Positions 1-11,907 of a stretch of DNA of 64,000 bases are shown one piece after another. The position numbers were made by a program, and so were the translations under genes. The DNA lies in NCBI RefSeq assembly GCF_000001735.4, contig NC_003076.8:15069835-15133834 (forward strand). Reading direction: 5' to 3'. Below the pieces are notes generated by a model that worked only from the letters and a program-made list of their open reading frames with translations, did not search any database and was not told where the DNA came from. This stretch comes from Arabidopsis thaliana. Taxonomy: Eukaryota > Streptophyta > Magnoliopsida > Brassicales > Brassicaceae. Within the stretch, counting starts at the first letter, position 1; every line of letters begins with the position of its first letter.

Positions 1-721
1 TGTCCCTCATCAGATTTGGTTTCACATCTTCGTAGTTGTTGTGTCTTTGCGGTATTTCCCCAAATAGCTCTTGGAAATCTTCAGGTGAATCACTCATTTC
101 GAAGTAATCTGCATCGTTCATCATCACAGGTTTCATGTTCATCATCATCATCATCTCTTCATCACTCTGATGATTAAGCCTTTCATAACTTGGCACATTG
201 TTGTGATTGCTTCCGAAATTGTATTGTGTGTTCCCCAAGCTTCTGTTGTCATGATTAAGAACAGCTTGATGATTACCAAAGTATTGGTCCTTATGGTAAG
301 GAGTCAAGAACATAAGCTGAGCATGTTTCCCTCTCTTGTTCAACTTCTTGACCAAAATCTCTGGATCTAAGTTACCTCTAACAATCACTGCTTCCTGATC
401 TGTGTCTATATCAACAGAGTAAACACCTGAAACCAAGAACACATGAAAAAACAGTTATTGGACCAAACTATAAGAAAGATATGCATTAAATAAATCTTTT
501 TTTATTTTCTCACCTTCAATTTTTCTAAGTGTTTTCTTCACTTTCATCTTACATCCTTGGCAGTTAATGTTAACTTTGAGAAAATATGTCTGTCACATAA
601 AAACCAAATCAATGTTGGAAAGTAAAAAAACATTTGAAACAGAAGAATGTTTGTGTCTTAAGAAAAGAGAGAAGTGATCTGTTTTTTATACCTTCAAAGG
701 TTCGTAGACGTTTCGTGGCAT
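1..721 (-). CDS. Heavy-metal-associated (HMA) domain protein, 3' part cut by window edge
   Basis: Predicted metal-binding protein of the plant HMA (ATX1-like/HIPP) superfamily; probably AT5G37860 by position. Exons on the minus strand: 721-692 (starts MPRNVYEPLK), 589-514 and 426-1, joined by GT-AG introns with the frame kept. Residues about 11 to 80 form one HMA fold (TYFLKVNINCQGCKMKV), with the canonical CxxC pair at C20 and C23 that would bind a soft metal or a metallochaperone partner. After it comes a His/Asn-rich stretch and a Met cluster (five consecutive Met, then MKPVMM), which might also bind metal. About 177 codons are visible and the C terminus lies beyond base 1, so a C-terminal isoprenylation box cannot be checked. 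The ATG at 721 is the best start, but the frame stays open a little upstream, so a further 5' exon is possible. Confidence 0.85.
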
Positions 722-1554
722 TTCTTGATTTCTGGACTTGATCTTTCTTTGAACTTCTTTTATGTTTTTTTTGGGGACTCTAAACAACAACAAAATGTGG
801 TATAAAAAGAGTTATGAGAGAGTATAGAGATACATAAAATATATGGAGAGAGAAACAAAGATACTGGTGGCCAGAGAAAATCTCGATCTTGTCAGCTTTT
901 TCTAGCAGGTAAGTATCAGAGGACAACACACCAGTTTCTTGTGATGAAGATGGTTTCTGTTGGTCAACTATCACTGGCTCTAAGTGTCAAAATCGAAAGA
1001 TGAAAAGTAAAAAATGTAAAATAAAGATGGAAAGTAAATAGGAGGAGGACCACTTCTAAGAAACTGGTACTGCAAAAGTTGAAAATTTCAGAGTTTGTGA
1101 GTATTTATGTTTTTTTAGGTTATAACTTCTTTATGAAGCATTAGCTCTGCGTTGCGGCTACAAACTCTAGTCTCTTGTCACTTTAAAGCTTCTTCAATTG
1201 GGAACAACTTTTATACTCAGAACTTTCTTATTTTTCTTATAATATAAAAACAAACTGAAATTTCATTTTGATAATTTTCAAAATTTACAGTTATTGATTT
1301 TCGTTTTATTTTACTTATGCATGGATAAATTATCAAACACATGAACTAAACCAAACTAGAGGTGGTGGTATGCAAAAAGGACCGGACTAAATTCATTAAT
1401 TCGAGAAACCAAATCAAAATAACCGAACCCAGACCAAACTTACTATGTGTAGTAGAAACATGATACATCAAAACTCACTTAAAAGTTTGGTTTGCTTTAT
1501 TATGTAAATATCTTTTTTTTTTATCTTGAACATGATACAAAAATGTAAGAAATG
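722..1554. other. 5' region of the HMA gene and intergenic DNA
   Basis: No gene is supported here. A 780-974 minus-strand open frame begins with a non-ATG codon and overlaps pyrimidine-rich sequence ending in AG at about 779, so it is more likely 5' UTR or intron of the HMA gene than a separate gene. The rest is AT-rich. Confidence 0.5.
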
Positions 1555-1793
1555 AGATCATGTCTAGTGGTGGTTTCTAACCAAAGTTTATAATCTACTA
1601 AAATAATAATAAAATAAAAATAATATTATTTAATTTGAAGAGTTTTTTAAAATAGTTGGAAAACTTTTCAAAATCTCTTAAATTAGAAACTCTCTCACAT
1701 TTTCTTAGAAACTGTCTTAATTAAATAGTATTATTTTATTATTATTGTTGTAGGTAAAAAACTTTCGTTAGAAATCACCACTGGACATGCTCT
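1555..1793. mobile_element. MITE-like element with about 60-bp terminal inverted repeats
   Basis: The left end (AGATCATGTCTAGTGGTGG) and the reverse complement of the right end (AGAGCATGTCCAGTGGTGA) match, and the similarity continues for about 60 bp into AT-rich sequence. The element is about 239 bp and has no coding capacity. No clear target-site duplication is visible, so the superfamily is left open. Similar termini recur at 43.6, 56.6 and 60.3 kb. Confidence 0.75.
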
Positions 1794-1919
1794 AAAAATT
1801 CAAAGAAGCCAAAACATCATTAAATTAACATCAATGTCATAGATAAAAAAAAAAAAAAAGAACCTACAAAGACACTTAGACATCTTGTAATCCCAAACCA
1901 GACCTAATCATACAATCAT

Positions 1920-2732
1920 TCATGATTTAACTTCTGATATACAAAGCTCCATCTCCAACACTTCACCACGTAATAAACTGTAAGGAACAAGCATGACATT
2001 GTTTAGGGGTTTCAAAACTCACTTCAAGAAGTCTCTTCATCTCCGACGATTCGTGACAACAAGTGCGTCCATCAAAAGAGTATGAGATTCGGTATGAGAA
2101 CTTCTCCACTTCAGGAGCCAATGGTGCAATACAATTTACAGCCACATAAAACACCATTTGGCTCTCTAAAACATTGGACAACGAACAATAAAGTTTTTTT
2201 TTGTTGTAATATGTTCTGATGGCTCGTTGATATTTACTGTGAAGACAATTTTAAAAATGTTTGATGTTTCTGATGTTACATGAAAATGAACACAAATGGA
2301 AGCTAATTAACAAAACCAGCAATCAAATTACATAGAAGAAGTATACGAAAACAAATTTAGGTCACTTTTATTAACTCGAAAGTTTCTTAATTTGCGCTAT
2401 ATATATATATACTAGCAATCAAATTAAAAGATAATGAAACATGGGCAGTCAAAATATATGAAAACTGTATAAAACTGAAGATGAGATGCTACTGCATGTT
2501 AAAGTTAAAGCAAGCTTGCAAAATCATGATCGATCTTATACTAAATGACCATAAAAAGGAAACTCTATGGATTCAACTAAAAATGTAATAATCAAAACGT
2601 AACTCGAAATAAAGGAACAGTGAGTGGCTCGTAGCAAATAGGACAATCAAGAAAATCAAGATCTAGCCATGTCCCCTTTACCGAGCGTGTTCGTTGCCTC
2701 TTTTGTGATTGAGTGTTTCTCGAACCATCCAT
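1920..2732 (-). pseudogene. SINA-like E3 ligase relic
   Basis: Broken member of the SINA-like array. Exon 1 (2732-2604) is intact: it begins MDGSRNTQSQKRQR and carries the first RING half DFLDCPICYEPLTVP, followed by a plausible GT donor. The second RING half and the SIAH zinc finger cannot be found; only about 400 AT-rich bases separate exon 1 from the TRAF-like tail. The tail (about 2205-1920) is readable as LFVVQCFREPNGV, then YVAVNCIAPLAPEV, then VMLVPYSLLRGEVLEMEL. It needs two frame changes, one near 2160 (an extra T) and one near 2005, and ends with TGA at 1922-1920. The neighbour at 3.9 kb is the intact model used for comparison. Confidence 0.88.
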
Positions 2733-2926
2733 TTTGTAAGGAACACTTCATGTCTCAAAAAAGAATATAAGAGGCTTGAGAAAAGTTGGAAACGAATTAG
2801 GTTTATTTTTATGTTTTTAGTCTTCTATTTGTGAAGAGCTTGAAGGAACAAAAGCATACATCATGACTTTGATGGAACTCGAAGAGTTTTATGGAGTGGA
2901 GCAAAGAGAACGTCACATCAATAATA

Positions 2927-3150
2927 CTTCCTCTGTTCCTAGAAGAATAATGTTTTGGGTTTTTCACACAAATTAAAAAAAGTAATTTTTATATTATTTT
3001 TATTATTTTCTGTTAATTTAATAATATAAGTTCTACATCTCTCCTCTTTCTATTGGTTACTAAGAAAAAAGAAAAAAATTAACCTACAACATTAATTTTT
3101 ATGGAACAAATATAAAATCCAAAACATCAAACTTGATGGAATAGAGGAAG
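2927..3150. mobile_element. Stowaway-like MITE (224 bp, TA target site)
   Basis: The ends CTTCCTCTGTTCC and, reverse complemented, CTTCCTCTATTCC are inverted repeats flanked on both sides by TA (2925-2926 and 3151-3152). That is the target duplication of Tc1/mariner-derived Stowaway MITEs. Similarity between the arms extends further inward (ATGTTTTGG on both). No coding capacity. Confidence 0.85.
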
Positions 3151-3929
3151 TAATGACTAAGGAGAAAGTTGTTTCATTTGTTTCAACACGTGTCATTTTT
3201 CGAAATCAATTATGTCGATTTGTCTTTTTAAAAGTTACTAGAAAAATGATTACTCAATGAGCACTCAACCAATTATTAATCTCAATACATGTTTCTTCCA
3301 AAAATGAACCATTAGTGGTTTTGAACTTTTATAAGGATAGACATAATTTTTATTCTGTTCTATTCCGTTGTACAAAAATGGCAAGATAATGTTGCGATGG
3401 TGTGTTTGATGTGGTCATGACTTTAAAAAAAAAAAAAGTTTCTGATTTAGTTCATGAACTAAATAGAAAACAAGTCCCTTATGAAAACCATTCTCGAGAT
3501 GAATTTGGTGGTTAAAGATAACCACACATTCATCTTCCCAAGTCTACGCAAGGCTTTCAACAATCAAAGAGTTCGGTGAAAACGTTAAGGCTATTTTTAA
3601 CCATGCCTATGCAGGACTTTTTTTTTTTACCATGCCTATGCAAGACTTTGAGTAGTGAAAGAGTTCGGTGAAAATTTCATGGCGTTGAAATCGACTGTGA
3701 CGGGAGCAGCATCAAGAAACTAAATATGCTACATAGATTCTTCAATAGATAAGGAGAAGAAAATGATAGGTGGCTCAGTGACTCTGATTTTTGAGCCTAC
3801 AAAATCAACTCTAAACTAAAACCTTGTTAAATGTTAACTCAAAGCCTAAAAGCAACTTCTGATCTTAGTTCATCAGGTTAAAACTTAAAAAAAAGGCTAC
3901 TTAACGAAAACAGACTTACACCAACCTTC
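3151..3929. repeat. Intergenic DNA with a 21-bp direct repeat around a T-run
   Basis: ACCATGCCTATGCARGACTTT occurs at 3600-3620 and 3629-3649, separated only by eight T. Nearby, a 15-base string ending in AAAGAGTTCGGTGAAAA also occurs twice (about 3566 and 3657). No gene is recognised. The segment is the 3' flank of the SINA-like gene at 3.9 kb. Confidence 0.7.
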
Positions 3930-5017
3930 TTACATTTGCTTCAACTCATTGATGCAAAGCATCATCCCTAACAATGGACCACATAACAAACTGTGAGGGA
4001 TCAACATGAAACTATCTTTAGGTCTTTGGGAGCTCACTTTAAGAACCTTTTTCACCTTTGGTGATTGGTAAGTCATAGTGACTCCTTCCCAAGTAGTGTA
4101 CAAGAGACCATATGAGAACTCTCCTACTTCTGGAGCAGATGGTGCAATGCAGCTTACAGATACATAAACACCACACGGCTCCTCAAAACACTGCACTACA
4201 AACAATAGTTTCTTCTCATATACCCTTTCAATTAGTATCTTATCGCTGATGAACATCATCGCGGCTATATAGGAAACGCCATTGAAACTATAAGCCGTGC
4301 TACCTGTACTGTGAGTAAGATCATAGTGCTCGTATAGATCCTTGTATGAGCCAGTATAATTGCAACCTTGTACAGGGCAGGAGCATGGAGAGAAGTTGCA
4401 TATCTTCTCATGGGTTGATTCTCTCCCATAATAGATTGTCTTGGTGCAACCTAAATCTGCGTATCGGCATGGGACCAAGACTGATTCAAGAACTCTCTCC
4501 ATTGCTCTACAGCGAATGTGTCCAACAGGCAAAGCACATGCAGGACATTTATTCCTCAATTTGGGACAGCAAGAAGAACAGGCCAAATGCCCATTTCCAC
4601 ACTAAAAATATTAAACCAATGAATTTTCATTAAAAGCTGTCACAGTAACAACGTAGAGAGGATATAAACTCGTCCTTGCAAAACTATCTACCCACATATA
4701 TATTTTCAATAACTACAAATCCAAACATGAACTAGGGATACTCTACTTCTATATTTACTCCAAAATTATTATACTCTTCATAATGCAAAGTTTAAAAGAA
4801 AGTTGAAACCATTCATTCAGAAAGAAGGAGAAACAAACAAAACCTGGAAGACAGGAATCTTCAATGCTTGGTAGCAAATGGGACAGTCGAGAATATCAAG
4901 ATCCGTCAGCATCGCTGAGCGGGTCTTATCAACTCGCTTCCTTCCATCATCGGAAGATATAGAAGAACAGTGTCTCTTTTGAGATCCATTTCTTTCGCTC
5001 AATAAAACTCCCACCAT
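3930..5017 (-). CDS. SINAL6: SINA-like RING/TRAF E3 ubiquitin ligase (SINA-like 6 type)
   Basis: Predicted E3 ubiquitin ligase of the seven-in-absentia-like family; probably AT5G37870. Two exons, 5017-4844 and 4601-3930, encode 281 aa across a phase-0 intron placed inside the RING, as in every intact copy here. RING ligands: C45 and C48 (DCPIC), then CGNGHLACSSCC (C59, H63, C66, C69) and the final CPAC (C77, C80). The SIAH-type zinc finger follows at about residues 100-165, with the cysteines of CRYADLGC, the H/C of HEKIC, CSCPVQGC and the histidines of HYDLTH. The TRAF-like substrate-binding part covers about 165-281 (GVYVSVSCIAPSAPEVGEF). The N-terminal 40 aa are basic and Ser-rich. The ATG at 5017 opens exon 1 directly. 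It is separated from the other members by a transposon-filled gap of 15 kb. The family role is ubiquitination of target proteins; the targets are unknown from the sequence. Confidence 0.93.
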
Positions 5018-5309
5018 GTCGCCTAGAACTCAATAGGAGAGAGTGGCTAAACCTTATAATCAAATAGTTTTTTTTACCTAACCCCTAATCTTGTTATCTT
5101 ATTTTGTTGACGTAAACCCTATGACTTCGACGAGATCCTCGGTTTTTACTTTTTAGGGTTTTGGGAAAGATCTTCCAAATATAACGAGAACCGAATTTCA
5201 CTTTAGTCGGGTTGGTTTAAAACTAAACTATTCGGTTAGGTTTTTATTTCTCTGATTTTGTTCTATTTAAGTTCAGTTTAGATTTGGTTTGGTTGTAGTC
5301 TTGTTATAG
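5018..5309. other. Promoter-side spacer of the SINA-like gene
   Basis: About 290 bases upstream of the minus-strand gene. It includes AT-rich sequence and runs of GGTTTGGTT-like text. No gene or clear TATA box could be fixed. Confidence 0.4.
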
Positions 5310-7880
5310 GGTAAATTATGGGCAGTAGCCTTTGACCAAGTTTTACTTTCAGGTATTGACAATATGAATTGGGCCTTTCAACAATTAGCCATTAAGGCAA
5401 AATGTGACGAAAATGCCCCTATCATTCCTAATTGTGATATATACGTACGGACACGTTAGTTACGATCAGACGGAAGTACAATGTACAGTTAACTAATTAA
5501 AAATTAATATTATTATATTTCATTTTCATTAGTTTTTCCAGTTTTTTTTTTCTTTTCTGTGTTAGAAATATTTATTATTTTTGTACTTTTAGTTAAAATT
5601 CATTTTTTTCTATTATTTAAGACCCACTTTCATATTTTCATTTTTATTATAAATAATAATTTATTTATTAATTTTTACATTAAAGATAATTTAAGATTAA
5701 CAATATCATGTACATATTTGTATGTACATGGTTACAATTTGTGTACGTACACTAGTACATTTATCAAAGAATATGTACGTACACTACTAATTATGTACCC
5801 GATGAATTATGTAAATGTAAATGTTTACGTACATAAATACATATAGACATGGTAGATGTGAAATGAATGGTAATAGTGTGCAATTTAGTATTGGAAGATC
5901 AGTTTTACCTGAATCAGAATACGATTCGTTGAAATATTATATATTTATAATTTATATTATAATATACATGCATACATATAACTTATATACAATAACTTAA
6001 TTTGGATGTCAAAAAAATAAATTAATTTTTTTCGTAGATAGTGGTTAGAGACTTTTTACACTCATTTTAATGTAGTACCATGTACATTCCGATAAATATA
6101 TTTGTGTACGTACATAGTATTAAATGTATGTGATTTTGATATTTTTAGGATGTAACTGTTTGGAGTGGTCGTACACGTGTACGTGTATCTTAATATTATC
6201 GTGTTTGTTTACGGGTTTAGTTTAAAACCTTATTTGTTCTCAACAATTTTAGCTTACCAACAAAGATGTATGTACATTATTATACATGTACGTACATAAC
6301 ATTTTTCAAAAGTATGAGGAACAACTATATTTTGAACATATATTTTTATTTAATTATTATTTATGAATAGATTTATGGGAAAAAAACCCAAAAAATATCT
6401 CATCTAATCGAAATACCCAAAGGTTTCTAAAGTACAAACTCAATAAATATTGTGTATATCGTCTTTACAATAAAACATAATGTAACATATTTACATGTCT
6501 ACATATACGTACGCCGTAAATTGCATACATACACATAAGAAATTTAAATAAAGGGTATAATTGTAATGAACGTGTACGGAATTCTCATCCTCTGTCTATC
6601 TATCCTCGTAGGCAGTTGTTAGAGATTTTTTATACTCATTTTAATATTGTACTATGTACGCTTCAACAAATATTTTTATGTACGTACATAATATAAGATT
6701 TATGTGATTTAGGTATTTTTAGGATGTAACTGTTTGGAGCAGTCGTACACGTGTACGTGTATCTCAATATTGTTGTGTACGTCTATTGGTTTAGTTTAAA
6801 ATTTTATCTTTTTTACACAAATAATATCATATAACATAACGCTCATTAAAAAATTTCAAAATAACAATTCAATAGAAATAACAACATCAAAACAAAAAGT
6901 ATCACCTATATCGTACTAAATACATAACATTTGGCTAACTCGCCGTATGCACCATCGTAGATACCAAACATTACAAAGATTCGTAAAAAGACTATAATTC
7001 TCTTTAACAGAATCACATATAATTTTATTGTAACATACCAAGTACTTGATCATTCTATGTTCATAGGTTCTCATCTAAACAATACCAATGCAAACATTTT
7101 TTTTATTTATACAAGGAATCTAAGTGTAAACATTTCTGTGTCAGTTTGTCCAATCCGATAAGTAAAGTGTGAATATTATGTGCATGATGTGGGACTTTGT
7201 TGATGAAACTAACCGTGGGTTAAGGTGAAAATACAATAAAAACCATATTTGAGGTACCAAATGTAGTTGAAAATAATAAGAAAGTAGATGAGGGAGAAGA
7301 AGTCGAGGACGATAAAGAGGATGGACAGAAAGAGGGTGGAGATGATAAAGAGGGAGTTGAAGATGACGATTAGAAACAATAAATTAGTATGACATGAGAG
7401 ACATTGTAAGTTGTGAGTATGTTTAGAAACAATTATTTTTCTGCAAATAACAATGTCTTCATCTCCAGTAGGACTATCGTAGAATATATCCCTACTATCG
7501 GCAATATTGGTTTATTATTATATCAATAAATATATCTCAACAATTTTAACTCATCAACAAAGATGTACGTACATTATTATACATGTACGTACATAACATT
7601 TTTCAAAAGTATGAGAAACAACTATACTTTGACCATATATTTTTATTCAATTATTATATATGCATAGATCTTATGGAAAAACTGCAAAAAAATATTCCAT
7701 CTAATCGAAATAACCACTGATTTATAATATACAAACTCAATAAATAATTGTGTATGCCGTTTCTACAATAAAACATAATCTAACATATTTGCATGTCCAC
7801 ATGTACGTACACCGTAAATTACATATACGTACACATAAGAAATTTAATAAAGGGTATATTTGTAATTTTGGAGTCGTCTT
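5310..7880. repeat. Direct-repeat block rich in GTACGTAC, probably transposon-derived
   Basis: Two segments are each present twice in direct orientation: A at about 6057-6215 and 6628-6785, and B at about 6237-6575 and 7537-7875, giving the order A1-B1-A2-X-B2. Both B copies end in AAAGGGTATAWTTGTAAT. The unique part X (6.8-7.5 kb) contains a short plus-strand acidic frame at about 7288-7372 (DEGEEVEDDKEDGQKEGG, ending in TAG), which looks like the tail of a lost transposon gene. TACGTAC-type palindromes recur about a dozen times between 5.4 and 7.9 kb, and GTACACGTGTAC occurs at 6171-6182 and 6744-6755. The element family was not recognised. Confidence 0.7.
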
Positions 7881-9350
7881 CAACCTCAGCAACCTAAATT
7901 TTGCAGCCGCTTGCTAACAGTTATCTCAAAAATCTTGTTTTTTTTCTTATATTTACGTTTTGAATGCTTATTACATATAAATATTGTACATCCAGCATAG
8001 TTTAAGTAAAAATGCTAAAGAGTTTGAGTTTTGTTTAATTGTCCAATGGTTAAGTTTCTCTTCTTTGATGACATATTCATTTTTGTTTTTTTCGTTTTCA
8101 ATTATACATGAACACGATCTGGGTTTCAGTTTTTTCCTTTGTTCTGTAATAAAATTTTAGGCTTTATTTTATTTAAAAGTTTTAGGGTAAATCACTATTA
8201 CTATTCAAACTTTAAATATTATCAATAAAAGTTTGAATTTATATCTTACACAAGCATATTTAGGCGGATCTTATCTAATAAAACAATTTATAAGAGAGAA
8301 AAAAATAGAAAAAAAAATTAGATCGATAAATTTATTATTTTTGGTTCGCTTCTGTTTTAGCACTTACGTCATTACTAAAAATGTATCCCTGTACATTTTT
8401 TTAAACTGAACTAATCGAAACAAGTAAGAAAGCTATATTTTCTAATCAATCACGATCATAATCACCATTCACCCATACAACAAGACGTGAATTGTACACT
8501 CATAACACAAACCATTACAATTTTCAACAAACATTCATCATTAGACATTCCCAATCTTAATCTCATTATTCAATCCTGGCTTGAAAGTGTAGGATAATAA
8601 CCAATAGCTATACTCAAATGAGCATATTAACATAGAAATTTAAAGCTGAAAATAAGACAGCTTATTAAGTTTTATTGTGCGACGAAAAATTAGAGGAAAA
8701 GATTTAGATTTTCACCAAAACACCTAACTTTAGATTTGATTACATAAGAGGGGAAAGATTAAAGTTTCTCAAAGTGTTAACTTCCTAGGCTAGATCTATA
8801 TCTTTTTATGATGTGAGAGGGTATGAGTCAGATGTGTGCATAAAATAAATGAGACACAAAGATTTGTTAACGGGGTTCTGTTAACAACCTACATCCCCGG
8901 GACCTAATCCAGAAACAACTCCACTAGAATAAGATCGCAAATACAATTGCATATGATTTTACAGCATAATTATGCCTATCACTTTTTCTATATGGACTTT
9001 AGAAACAGTATCAAGCCACGCATGTCTTGACTACCACCTAGCAGCACCGGTGCATCATCGTCTTCTCTAACGACTGCAGATTCCAAAGGAATACCACTAA
9101 CAGATCATCATCTGTATTTGGTGGGGCGACGCCACACACAAGTGTGCGCATCTCTCTCAACTATATCATAGACGTGCAACCTTTTTATGTCACGACATCC
9201 ATCTATATATACTCAAGACAAAACCCTAAGCTCCAAATATTCTTGCAATCTTTTTTCCTTGATCTGAAAGTATATGAGCCACCACTAAAGGAAACATCAC
9301 GTCTCCAATAGAATCATGCCATGTCATCTTCATTCCTCACTTGATTCTTT
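7881..9350. other. AT-rich intergenic stretch
   Basis: No coding sequence is supported. Base composition becomes more balanced after about 9.0 kb, where degenerate retroelement-like sequence appears to begin. Confidence 0.45.
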
Positions 9351-9907
9351 CTGCGTTCAGTTCTCCTGTTGTGTTACACAGCTTCCACTTGTGGAACATC
9401 AGCTCTGATACTTTCTGTTGATACTCTTGCGTCACACAGATGTTTCAATGCCTTTGTTGCAGTCTGTGCGATAGGTTGCATTTATGAGTTTGATGCTAGC
9501 AGCTTGGTCACAAGAGGAGCATCAATATATTCTCTTGATATTTCATGTGAGCTTGATTGCTTGAGTTTCAAACTAAGCTAAAAAGGGGGAGAATGACGAT
9601 ACTAGATCATATGAGCTATAACTCAGCCATCAAGGGGGAGAATGTTAGTATATTGTGATGTTGCTGAGTTGTGTAGCTGTGACAGTTGGAACGTGAACAA
9701 TCAGTCAAAATCACAACATATGCAGTGACAGTTTGGAGAAACATTCTAAGTTAGTATTGAAGCTTGAAGATCATCAAAGTACAATCTACAAAGGTGAGCT
9801 TGAGTTCTAAAACGCAGTAACAAAGGGGGATAATGAAAGTATATTTGTAACTGGTTGTTAGACTCAAGATGCTGACACACAATTTAAGATATGAGATGAT
9901 ATAGACT
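9351..9907 (+). mobile_element. Copia-type fragment with repeated polypurine tracts
   Basis: Three similar polypurine motifs lie close together: AAAAGGGGGAGAATGACG (about 9581), CAAGGGGGAGAATGTTAG (9631) and CAAAGGGGGATAATGAAAG (9821). Clustered near-identical polypurine tracts of this form before the 3' LTR are known from the Sirevirus lineage of copia retrotransposons. A 70-codon frame before them (9369-9581) is unrecognised. The block lies before, not after, the reverse-transcriptase fragment that follows, so two different insertions are probably joined here. Confidence 0.5.
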
Positions 9908-11410
9908 AAATTGTTGCAAAAGGGTTTACACAACAAGAAGAAGTGGACTATTTTGACACATTCTCTCCTGTGCAAAATTGGCGAGTTTTAGACTTTTACT
10001 TGGTTTAGCAGTTGGGAAGGGTTGGAGTACGTCTTAAATTGATGTCACTAGTGCTTTTTTGCATAGTGACCTGGAAAAAGAGATCTTTATGAGTTTACCA
10101 GAAGAATACGCTCCGCCAAATGGTGCTTCATTACCATTTAATCATGTTTGCAGGCTGCTTAAATCAATATATCGTCTCAAACAGGCTTCTCGTCAGTGGT
10201 ACAAGTCTTTAACGAAGGTTTATTGACGATGGTTTTATCCGGTCTCAAGCTGACAACACTCTCTTTGTCAATGTCACTAGTAAGTCTATCATTGCTATCC
10301 TTGTTTATGTTGATGATATTCTCATTGTGAGAAATGATGATGATGATGTTAGGTCTGTTAAGGATACTCTTGGAGCACATTTTAAAACAAAAGATCTAGG
10401 AGAGGCAAAATTCTTCTTAGGTCTTGAGATTGCTAGCAATTCTGAGGGAATTTCGGTTCGTCAAAGGAATTACTGTCTCAATATATTAGCTAACTCTGGT
10501 TTGTTGGGTGTAAACCAAAATTTGTGCCTATGGATCCTAAGGTTCCTTTGACTAAAGATACTGGCACATTTTTGGAGAATGCTAGACCATATAGAGAAAT
10601 TATTGAGAGATTGTTATACTTGTGCATCACTAGGCCTAATATAACTTTTGTAGTCAATCGCTTAAGTCAATTTCTATTTTGCCCTACTGATGTACGTACA
10701 CCTTCAAGCTGCTCATTAAATCTTGAAGTACCTCAAGAACAATCCAGGTCAAGGCTTCTTCTACTCTGCTTCAACAGATTTTTGCTTGAATGGTTTTACT
10801 GGTGCAGATTGGGGCACTTGCATTGACTCAAGAAGATGTACTTCGGGAATATGTGTTTTTCTTGGAATTCCATTAATCACATAGAAGTCACAAGACATTG
10901 TAAGTAACAGTAATAATGAGGCAAAATACAGGAGTATGGCTATGACTAAAAAAAAACTCCTTTGGCTTATTTAGATGTTAAGAAATCTTCATATCAAGAC
11001 TAATACTTCAGCCTAACTCTTTTGTGACAAAATATTAACCACACACCTTGTAAATAACCTAATCTTTCACGAGAAGACGAAGCATGTTGAGATAGATTGT
11101 CAATATGTAAAACCTTTAAGAAGCCATTCTTCACAAGGGATCAAGTGAAGAATGACTTTCTTAAAGGTTTCACATATTGACACATGAAACCAACTTGGTG
11201 GCATATTGACAAAGCCCCTTCATCCAGGTCTTTTCTACTCTCTCATTAGTCGTTTATCGATTTCAAGCCTTTTTAATCCATCAGATGATTCGGCTTGAGG
11301 GGGTGTATGAACATATAGAGTATATTAGTATTAAGTCTCCTATACTTTAGTATTATAAATACTCTCTTCTATCATAACTTTAAGATTAATGAGAAAAACA
11401 CTTTAAATTA
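9908..11410 (+). mobile_element. Decayed Ty1/copia retrotransposon: RT, RNase H and part of the 3' LTR
   Basis: A degenerate copia polyprotein 3' half on the plus strand. Recognisable blocks in several frames: VAKGFTQQEEVDYFDTFSPV (about 9918), DVTSAFLHSDLEKEIFMSLP (about 10045), the reverse-transcriptase catalytic VYVDD (10303-10317), then KDLGEAKFFLGLEI and RNase H-type remnants near 10.8-11.2 kb ending FNPSDDSA. Multiple stop codons and frameshifts make it non-functional. A GAGGGGG tract at about 11296 precedes TGTATGAACATATAG, which fits the start of a 3' LTR; its end was not fixed. No 5' LTR, gag or integrase was found in the window. Confidence 0.85.
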
Positions 11411-11907
11411 AAGTGTTAATATGATTTCTAATCAATATGGGGGTTATCAATTTTATGTTGTATACAAGTATTAGGCAAGACTGTATACCATTGTTAGCAA
11501 ATAAGATCTTATGGTGACTCTCTCTCTCAAATGAAACGAGTAGAACGACCTGTGTCCCCCTAGCAAGTTTCACATACGACCACATCTCCACAGATTTCGA
11601 ATCACGTCTCCAGTCCACATAAAAAAAAGTTAAAGACTACGTTCCACCTAAAAAGAAAGTTAAAGAACTCGATCCGCATATTTTCGAATTTAGTGGTTTA
11701 TTATTGGTTTACTGTACCAAAAACACCATTAACCGATAAACAAAGAAACAAAACCGGATTTACCCAAAAACCAACCCGAACTAGGACCCATTAACCCCGA
11801 ATATGACTCGAACATTCCCAAATTCTAAAAACCCCCAATTCTAGAAATCCCTAAATCGACAAAACCCCTAGAAATCCAGATTGTTCTTGAGACCACGAAA
11901 TCGAACG

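Noticed and set aside
4346..4633. Open frame on the plus strand opposite SINA-like exon 2 (and equivalents at 21.1 and 32.5 kb)
   Set aside because: It mirrors the coding strand, which has full RING/SIAH/TRAF motifs and splice sites; the plus-strand frames carry no domain.
5559..5846. 95-codon plus-strand frame
   Set aside because: Phe/Ile/Tyr-rich low-complexity translation of AT-rich repeat DNA with no domain.
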